Assembly: GCA_020152595.1 (NCBI GenBank)
Contig: JAIGNY010001603.1
Coordinates: forward strand, 662,001 to 726,000
Length of the DNA stretch: 64,000 nucleotides
Source: Chiridota heheva
Taxonomy: Eukaryota; Echinodermata; Holothuroidea; Apodida; Chiridotidae
Reading direction: 5' to 3'
Positions 55,880 through 64,000 of this stretch are shown here, piece after piece. Position numbers and translations under genes: made by a program. The notes under the pieces were generated by a model. That model made no database searches. It had not been told where the DNA came from and saw only the letters and a program-made list of their open reading frames with translations. Each line of letters opens with the position of its first letter. The first letter of the stretch is position 1.

Positions 55880-56890
55880 ACAACAAAAAATTGTTTGAAA
55901 ATAAGATGATTACAAATATAACTTCGATCATGATTTGATCCCATCAAGTTTTTGAAACAAAATAAAACCAAACTTTTTGCTAGATACAATATGAAGGGTA
56001 TATATGTCTGACAATCTACAGATTGGAACAGTGAAACATTTACGCTAGTATTTTCTTTAAAGACAAATTATAGTTCCGAAATGCTTACATTTATATTTCT
56101 GATATAGGCAGCAATCAACAAACAGCGAACTGATTTCTGTTGGTTATTTATCTAAAAAACAAAACAAATTTGACATGTGAGAAACTTAAATTGAACGAAA
56201 TTTTAAAAAGGTGCATTTGCCGATTAAACTAAGTCTTAGGTACATTTAACTATTTCCTATAGACTGATAGATATTTCGCTTTTTATATCCTTCCGTCTAT
56301 CTTTCCATCAATTTATGAGGTCCATCCATTAATTACTTAATTCATTAAGTCAAAGGGCCCCAATACTGTCAAGAAGCATAAAGTTAATGCCCGTGGGATG
56401 GTGGATTAATAGTTTATATGACCGAAGTTTCTTAGCGTTCAGTACTATAATAATCTGAAATCAAACCAAAATTAAAACAAGTTATTTGGGCAAAACGATC
56501 TTCTCTCCTCAAAGTTTGTGTTTTATTCTTCTGAATACCATCTCCTTACTCCACTTAATTTGTAAGATATCTAGCTACTCTTCTGAAGATTTTGATTAGT
56601 GATTTAAATATGAAATAAAAATGTATCTATATTGCTATTTTAATCTTCAACTGTAAAGGTAAGAATCAAGAACAAACAAAACCTGGAAGTCATTTCTTAT
56701 TAAATACTTGAGGAAAAGAAGCAAGCTGAACCAAGGAGTTGCCACTTAAAAATGGTGGTTAGTGTTCTAAAGCAAGCCTGAGTTGATGATAGGCTTAACA
56801 AAGGTTAGAAAATACCCAAAGAGTTTTTCAATTAAGTTTTCCGAAAAAAATAATTTGATCATAATTTAAAATCTTTTATGCTGTAAAGTG
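55880..56890. other. No gene recognised
   Basis: AT-rich sequence with no coding signal on either strand. Confidence 0.45.
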
Positions 56891-56904
56891 GCAACTTCTT
56901 GCTG

Positions 56905-57300
56905 AAGCCACCTTTCCTTAACCTTAATACTTTTATAACTTGATTTGAACTCAGTGAGATTATGCACAGAAAAGGATGATCCTATTTACTCTAAATAATG
57001 GCAACGGAATGAAGCATAACTGTTAGTGTTGTTTTGTTGATAGCTTGCAAACTGCAGTAATGAGCCTGCTTTACAATAATCTTTTCATACAGGGAGAGAA
57101 TTATGGCAAAAAGGCTTTCCTCGACCTTAATAACTGTATTTCTTGATCTGAATTCAGTGAGATTAAACCACAAAAAACAGTTTCTTTAAACGATCATGGA
57201 AATAATTGAATCGTTTTAATCAGTTGTTTTGATAATTTCCTGCAACCTGCAGACTGTAGTGTTGAACATGTCTTTCGATAAAAATCCTCTGCAGGATTTG
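56905..57300. repeat. Diverged tandem duplication, ~200-bp unit
   Basis: About 56908-57090 and 57110-57300 share in order CTTTCCT..ACCTTAATA, CTTGAT.TGAA.TCAGTGAGAT, ..ATGG, TGTTTTG.TGATA, and CTGCAG..TGTAGT-like words. Identity is moderate, so this is an old duplication. Confidence 0.7.
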
Positions 57301-58760
57301 TATATGTTTGATCAAAGTTTAAAATAGGTTGAAATGTGACTTTGCAACAAAAAGACATATGCTATCTATTTGAGGTATCTCTCATCTACTCCAATCTGTA
57401 CACGCACACAGTCAGACGGTGAGGAAAGATTAGTGTGGATACACTAAAGACATAAACAGATTTTCAATCAGAAATAAGCTGTTTTATGTCCTTTCCAAAA
57501 CGCCTATACAATCTAGGACAATATTATTTTTCCCTGCTACCTCATTTCAATGTTGATTGAAACACAAGTGTCCTATTCAACTCCATCATGAAGGAGTCCA
57601 AGGCCGCCGCCCGGCCCGCGGTGGGCGTTAAGAAGGCGACAACCTGACTACTAATTTTGTCCGAGATTGTAGTTCTCTTTGGGAGTGTTCTAAACTGTGT
57701 TAAGCCTGCCAACGAATCAAGTTTTACTACAGCACTAACCATTGACTTCAATGACAGTCTGTTTGTGTATCATCAGTTCTCTATTCAATCGATCTTACCC
57801 GGGATTTTTTTTGGTGCAAAAACAACAATTTCTCTCAGCATATATTAAGTAGGGTTTAGTCAGCTTAACGATTTTTAAATGTGTTAGCAGCAAAACAAAT
57901 TGTGAATATGAAAATAGACTACACGATTTTTACGAATTCATTTTTTGTGGATAAGTTGATATATGATCTCCAAGTAACATATCAAACATGAATGTCACAT
58001 CAATGTTGCAGGTTTCACGTAAAAAAAGCGGTAAGCAGAATTTCCAAGACGTCATTTGAAGCTCTGTAAATCCCAGACCATTGGGCTTACAACTTAGTCG
58101 GCTTCATGCATTGTGACTAAAGGTTCAAAGTCCTTCAAACAGTCAAAGGAGTATCTATATCGAAGGAATTAACGATTTTTGTTTACAAAATTGCCTGTTT
58201 AGCAGACATTAAAAATATTCACAATAAGCAGCGCGAGAAAGTAATTATTAAATATTTTTAACCTTTGTTCTTCGACGACGGAAATCGAAGAATTTGCAAC
58301 TCTGTTTTGTAAGATTAGAGGGAGAGTCAAAAATAGTCCCGCCGAATTAGTCATGCTTTGGTGTAATTAAACTTAAAGAATTATGTATTTTCGAATAAAC
58401 TTTATCAATAATCTAGTCTTTAAAGAGGGCCTGCCATGGATTTATAATTGGCTCTTAATTGTTTAATTGGATCATTTGCTATCCAAAAATGTAGGTTTCG
58501 TTTGCTAAATTTCATTAAATTGTTTTTATCGAGGAAAAGAAAATGTTAATTTCTATCAACTTTGAAAAAAAAAAAAAGTTCTTCGGTTTAGTAGCTGATG
58601 ACGTCACATGACGTAGGTATAGTGAGTCGATTCGTGTGTGCTGCTTGCCATCAACATATGCAACAACATGACAACGTACTGGCCTACTCGGTGCACTTAC
58701 AAGTGTTGTTTATGTGATTTTGACATCGGAAGGAGAAGAAATTCAGCTGAAATAAGGAAA
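57301..58760. other. No gene; one GC-rich islet
   Basis: AT-rich except for the GC-rich islet at about 57594-57645. The frames at 57542-57848 on both strands have no recognised motif. Confidence 0.4.
57594..57645. other. GC-rich islet in AT-rich sequence
   Basis: GGCCGCCGCCCGGCCCGCGG and flanks are strongly GC- and CG-rich while everything within a kilobase is AT-rich. On the plus strand it lies inside the short frame MKESKAAARPAVGVKKATT (57587-57646). I cannot assign it. Confidence 0.4.
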
Positions 58761-59238
58761 ATGTCATTTCATTGTGTCGTAGGAGAGTGTAGTAATGAAA
58801 ATGAGAGATACAAATTTCCAAAGGATCGAAAATGAAACGTTTATGGACGACGTTTGTGCAGCTAACTAACGTTAGACTTGGACTACAAAATAATTTACAG
58901 GGCCTATGAAAAGCAGTGTGATTTGCGGAGAGCACTTTAGTTTTAGTGAGGATTATCTGCCAGTCTGCATGCCTACTTCTGCAAGCAGATTTTGGACTTT
59001 CTAAACGTATTTTTCAGGTTCCTGGGTCGGGTTCCACATTAAAACGGGGTTAGAGTTTTCTGGGCGTTAGCGTTAGTCCCGATGCAGACGTTCCTGGTAC
59101 TAGGCTAGGCTGTAAATTGATAGTAGCCTACTAGGCTACAACCAGCACCAATTCCGCTACAACTTCCAACCTAACCTTGATGAACAACGACCTGCAAAGA
59201 AACCAAGGCCTTCTTAAAAACATCGTGCCATAAAACAG
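58761..59238 (+). pseudogene. THAP-domain exon, frameshifted
   Basis: The ATG at 58761 opens MSFHCVVGECSNENERYKFP KDRK, a THAP zinc finger start (C-x4-C, then FP). A one-base shift leads to MKRLWTTFVQLTNVRLGLQN (W of the finger). A second shift leads to SSVICGEHFSFSEDYLP, the C-x2-H pair and F..EDY that close the C2CH finger. THAP domains bind DNA in cellular regulators and in P-element transposases. With two shifts and internal stops the copy is non-functional. Sequence up to a donor-like CAG/GTTAGT at 59238 (DEQRPAKKPRPS nearby) may be the rest of the exon. Confidence 0.7.
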
Positions 59239-59244
59239 GTTAGT

Positions 59245-60230
59245 TTAAATTTTGTATGCAAGCTAGGACGAAATTTGGTTTACATTATAATGTAGAGATG
59301 TGCTGTGGTACTAGTATAAACAAGGTAGCCGGGCATTTCCGCCAAAATATGAAGTTTTAATTTCAAATAGGCCTATACTAGGCTTATGCTACATTACGGT
59401 CACAGGGATCACATTCAAACGAATCCCTTTTTTTATTCCTTCAAATTAATGATATTTGGTACTTAACAAGTTTTTATTTATCTTTTGGGCCCTTTTTTGT
59501 GGCCCATTTTCCCATTTCTGAAGTCAAATAATAAATATCTTTATTAATTCTTCTTGTTTGCAATCACTTTATCTATTTTCTTATAAATTCTTTTCAGTTC
59601 ACATTAATTGAAACTAAACAACATCTTATTACCAATATATTATGAGCCTTTCCGCCGTACTTTTTGGGCCGTACTGTCATGACGGTAAGGAATGGCAGAA
59701 AGTTTAGTTGGCAGAAATGCCCTTCTGTAATTCATAACAAGCAACTGAGTAAAAAGTTGATGTAGAGTATTAACGTTCTTAAAGAAAAACTTGAGCTGCA
59801 CCACATCTCTACAAAAGTGATGCAACATTTTAGAGCATAAATATTTCTAATACAAAAACTACATGTTTCATCTTTAAACAAAGGCATGGACCAAGTTCTA
59901 CTTCTACAAGTTAACATTGCCATTGAAAAAATCCTTTACATGCTGTCTGAGTGAGATTATGAGGACAAATTTCCAAGTTAAAAAAGCATGAATCTGTAAA
60001 TTGACAAAATTAACTTCCATATTTGTTATGCCAGTGAAGGAATTATGAGGGGTTTTGACACCTTGCTCTTGATGATACTATTTTGTATGTCGAATAGAAA
60101 AACTTATGCCTACATGCATGACAAAAAAATATATCATTCTGGAGTGCAAAAAATGATGTGGTAATTGGTAGGTCCTAAGTAACAAAATTACATGCCTGCA
60201 TAGTTAAGATATCAAAACATCATTTTTGTA
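59245..60230. other. No gene recognised
   Basis: AT-rich intron-like sequence after the THAP exon. Confidence 0.45.
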
Positions 60231-60231
60231 G

Positions 60232-60346
60232 ATGGTTAGAGAAATCTGTGAGGAATATGACAGGATGACCAGATTCTCTTGAAGATTTGTTGACAGAAAG
60301 TGAGGAAGCCACAGATGTTGTGCAATTTCAAGAACTTTATGGAAAG
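60232..60346 (+). CDS. Exon-like block of unknown identity
   Basis: Bounded by TTTTTGTAG and AAG/GTTTGT. One frame, after a TGA, is acidic: PDSLEDLLTESEEATDVVQF QELYGK. It may be an internal exon of the gene that carried the THAP exon, but the stop near its start and the lack of homology make this tentative. Confidence 0.25.
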
Positions 60347-60349
60347 GTT

Positions 60350-61753
60350 TGTTTCATTAATTTTTCCTTATGCTTAGATGTTGTTTTTATTTATTACTGG
60401 AAGTTTTTTGATGGTGTAACAGTAACTTCATTTACATAAATCTTCCATTTGAACGTGGGTTTTTTCCAAATTAAAAGTTAGACCTATTCAACCAATTTTG
60501 TCTTCACAATTCGCATATGGTGTTATATACCTATATCATTTTCAGTGTATTTTTTTTAATGTATATACATTGAACAACTTATTTTGTACCTTTTCAGTTA
60601 AGTCTAAGGCCATCCTAAAATAATTGTTCGTTTGGTGCAACCCTACCTGTCCATCAAAATTGGTGCCTACTCAAATTATTTCATTTTTTCTTATCTAAAG
60701 TGTTAACCTTTTATTGTACGAAAGGTATGAAAAAACCTGATATTGGCTCAAAAATCATTGCCTACCTACCCAATTTTTTTCTCAACAAAATGAGTTACAC
60801 TAAACCAACAATTAATTATGAATGGCCTAATTTAAGTCAGTTATTTTTATTCATAAAGAAATACATTTCATTGAACTCTCTTGCTGAGCTCATGGCATCA
60901 TTTTCTTCAGAGATCATGAATAAAGTTGAAAAAATTGAATCTACTAGATCAGGAGGCTTGGAGGGGTCAGCCTGAAAATGAAAGGTTACCAATTTTCAAG
61001 GTACTATAATGCCTAGCATGTTGATTATGAAAATCTGAATATCTGCAGTGGGATACGTCTGCATCTGTGATGGGATACCGGGCCATAAGAATCCTGCACT
61101 TGCCCACCCCTCTTAGCTCACTGTACTTAATGGGTGGTGATGGGATTTCCCCGATTATGGGAGGGGTATCCACTTTATCCACCAATGAGGTGGATACAAA
61201 AAATAAATCACACAGTATTCCCTGGCAGATTGCGAAGTGAGGAAGGAAGGCGGGGGGGGTGGGCTAGAGGTCTATGTCCCCTGTCACTAGCTGATGTTAC
61301 CCATGTGTGATAACAATCCATATTGATGATCAAACTTTAGGTATTTTCAATCTCTAAATAGTGGACAAAAACTTTCACATGCTTAAATTACAAGCACAGC
61401 AGCCCCGAATTAATATCATTTGATACATATACAAATTTGTAATAACTTATGACATTGGGAAGGAGAATTTGTTTCTTACAAAAGCTGAATTTTCATGGGT
61501 CAAAATTTGCCAGCTGTTGTATTTACAAAGTGGGGAAAATTTCTTATTCAATGAATTTGAATTGTCTTGGACCTTTATATGTTATTAAGTTGTGTCAAGG
61601 TTTATGTAAAATCTTTATTTTAATCAAGGGTTGATGGAATAAGAGGGCAATCATGTTTTGTAAAATTTACAAATTGCCCCATTAAAAAGAAGTAACATCA
61701 AATTAAAATATTGCTATCCATATATTAAAGTTGTTTTTTTCATGTTCTTTCAG
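60350..61753. other. No firm gene
   Basis: AT-rich. The plus-strand frame at 60700-60975 is Lys/Asn/Ile-rich and fits chance opening. A G-run lies near 61250. Confidence 0.4.
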
Positions 61754-61953
61754 AATATGTTGACATCCTACTCAAGGAAGTGTATGATCTCGCAGTGCTG
61801 GATAAGTCGGTCAGAAACCAGTCAAGTCGCATTCCTAGCCCTCATCAACCTGTATCAAGCGGCATGACAAAACCTACCTTGGAAGAAGTCTTTGAGAGGC
61901 ATGCATCCAGATTCCAAACAACTGAACAAAATCAGCAGAAAATGTGGATGTAA
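61754..61953 (+). CDS. Exon-like block of unknown identity (terminal)
   Basis: After TTTTTTCATGTTCTTTCAG, a strong 3' splice site, the plus strand is open for 66 codons to TAA at 61951: YVDILLKEVYDLAVLDKSVR, NQSSRIPSPHQPVSSGMTKP, TLEEVFERHASRFQTTEQNQ, QKMWM. Composition is protein-like and no AT bias is seen. I do not recognise the family. It could be the last exon of the THAP-linked gene, although the phase of the block at 60346 does not join it directly. Confidence 0.35.
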
Positions 61954-61959
61954 CAGGTG

Positions 61960-64000
61960 TTGATGGCACTTCAGACACACTGCAAATGGAGGAAAACACT
62001 CCTGGTATTAGCAACTGATTCCATCAAGTTTTGATGTCTATATTGGACATAACCTCAGATTTTCCTACACTTATATTACTTTTATGAAATTTATCTGTAA
62101 AAAAACTTCATTTTATAAATGGAATATGGTTTGGTACATTAATGTTGCATACACTAGATCATCTTTTTAGCAAAAAATGAGTACCAGCTTTCTTTGGGAG
62201 CTTGCTTCATGGAAACAGGGACAGCAACATCCCTATGGAGCTATATGGTTGGGGTTGATATAATTGAAAAAAAGCGCCTAAAATAATTGTTTGTTTGCCC
62301 TCCACTTTCAAAACAAGTTTGAGGGGCGGGCGGAAAATGTATAATTTTTAACAGGTCATTGAAGAATTAAAAATCATGGCTGCAAGGTCATTGGGACAGT
62401 ATACGGCCAAATATTCATTTCACGGCCAAGTTTCTTGATTTGTACAATGTGAATTAACACAATCAATTTTGGATGGCCAAGCGGCATTTTCACCTAAATT
62501 AAACCCTTTTTTTTTTTTAAGCTAATTCAAGTGTTTGGGTCGTAAAAAGGACATTCTATGAGGTGTAGGGATTTTTGAAAACCAAATATATGTATATTTT
62601 TGATACCGGGGGTGGTGGAGGAGGGCAAACGAACAAGTTTGTATGCCTAATATACATTTGTAACTTGATAAACTTCCACCAGAAATTTATTTTATGGAAG
62701 TATAAAAAGGTTTGACAAATTTGTTTTGCGGACCCTGCGACAATTAATTTTTTCATTACGCAATCCAAGAAAATAAACAAAAGGCCTGCAAAATAATTAT
62801 TTAAAAATAAGAGAAGTGTTGGATTAGGGCCAGGGAAAATAATCAGCATGTCATCTGGCAATTAAGCGTTTCATAATACTTGCCTTAGTAACAGTCAAAC
62901 ACTTTTGATAATTTATTGAACCCCGAGGTGTAAGCAATTATACATATATTTGATGGTTTCAAGCTACTTCTGTACACTGCAGACCAGATGTGTTGTGGGC
63001 TCATTGTTAAGGAATTATGTTCATAACAAGAACTCCCAAAATTCTCAATGAGCACTTGAGTTGGAACTAGATACATACCGTAATCTAGATTTAAACTAGA
63101 TCCCTTAAGTAGTAGTTAAGAGGGATCAGTAACAGGGCAGTGATGTTTTCCTCTCTTTATAAAAGTGAGCATTCTAAGGAGCAAAAATAAAAGGAAATCA
63201 AATACCATAAAAAAGGCTTCATTTATGTGTGTGACCACTGACCAGTAGTCATTGCTGTTTTGGATGGGGTGGTGGCAGGGTAACATGGAAGCATGAAGAA
63301 TTACAATGGAGCATTTGCCCATCTTCATGATGGAACCTCCACTTAGCTTTGAATTAGATAGGAGTAAAATTAAGTACAAATTTATTTTTGTTTTCACTTT
63401 TCAAGTAACTTCTTTATATTTGTCAAACTTGTAAGAAGTAATACAGGGAAAGAATACAAAGGAAGCACAAAGTATGTTGAAAAAGACTAGTACTTATTAT
63501 CTCAATGTTACTTAAAGGTACAATGACATCTAAAAGCAGCTTGGGTTTAATTGCTTTAAAATATAGAATGGAACATTAATATAAGAAAAACTCCAATTAA
63601 AATGGCTTTTACATAGTTTTTAATTTTTGGATGTTATTGTGCAATATTTTTGACATATAAAGTTGAATACCTCTCCAATTGTTTCTATTAATCATTTGTT
63701 TTTCAGTCCTTTTTAATTTATACTTTAAATGTCAAAGTCTGATTTCATGTTGTTTTTTGTATATTGAACACACTTTTAAGCAATGGGTAATCGGCTAAAA
63801 AGAACTAAAGCTCACAACTGGTTAACATTGAGAAACACATTAAAGAATTTGAGTTATATCAAACAGATGACACCACAAAGTTTGCCTAAATTCTAAAACC
63901 TTCAAACTTTGATTGACCATTTCTCAAAACTAGACAAGCTATTGTTTGAAAATGCATTTTGCTCAGAATTTAACTTTCAGTCACATATCTAAAAACTGTT
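61960..64000. other. No gene recognised
   Basis: AT-rich sequence to the end of the window. Frames at 62556-62861, 62885-63076 and 63116-63397 on the minus strand have no recognisable motif. Confidence 0.45.

Noticed and set aside
60700..60975. 91-codon plus-strand frame after the THAP region
   Set aside because: Lys/Asn/Ile/Phe-rich composition expected for AT-rich DNA; no splice borders or motif.

Overview
The window is eukaryotic, AT-rich DNA. It has no operons, genes are split by consensus GT/AG splice sites, and interspersed and tandem repeats dominate. The repeat content (CR1/L2-like LINEs, Ty3/Gypsy and Ty1/copia elements, pogo/Tigger-like transposase, hAT-like MITEs) together with THAP, HECT, P2X7-C-terminal-like and integrase-core relicts points to an invertebrate animal. 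A marine deuterostome such as an echinoderm is my best guess, made from general impression and not from a diagnostic marker.

Layout. 0-9 kb: a P2X7-C-like exon fragment (-), a decayed Tigger-like transposase (-), the 3' end of a CR1/L2-like LINE (-), and an integrase-core relict (+). 9.2-14 kb: a decayed Ty3/Gypsy element (-), internally deleted, with a second LINE nested between gag and protease. 15.5-19.5 kb: a 21-bp minisatellite, a rotted LINE RT (+), a broken HECT exon (-) and a (TA)n tract. 20.3-22.8 kb: a 3'-truncated Ty1/copia element (-). 24.4-29.4 kb: a small palindromic MITE, then a structurally complete Ty3/Gypsy element (-) with 247-bp LTRs differing at one base, a 5-bp target duplication, a tRNA-Ser-type primer site and a polypurine tract. 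Its reading frames are nevertheless broken in several places.

29.5-39 kb: three minus-strand blocks that look like exons of one intron-containing integrase-domain gene (N-terminal exon, H2C2 zinc-binding exon, first part of the integrase core). A LINE with an endonuclease domain lies in one of the apparent introns. This interval also holds a ~130-150 bp tandem array rich in DR1-type nuclear-receptor half-site repeats, a (GATA)n tract and a perfect 18-bp-stem hairpin. 39.5-40.7 kb: a 19-bp minisatellite open in all frames of both strands. 42.8-52.5 kb: three hAT-like MITEs with 8-bp target duplications, dispersed repeats and a long (ATT)n tract.

53.4-54.2 kb holds the clearest host gene: an LC8-type dynein light chain (-) with an intact CDS, a poly(A) signal and a 3' splice site just before the ATG. 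It converges with a possible terminal exon on the + strand. 58.7-62 kb: a frameshifted THAP-domain exon (+) followed by two exon-like blocks of unknown identity. The remainder is AT-rich intergenic or intronic sequence in which I see no gene.
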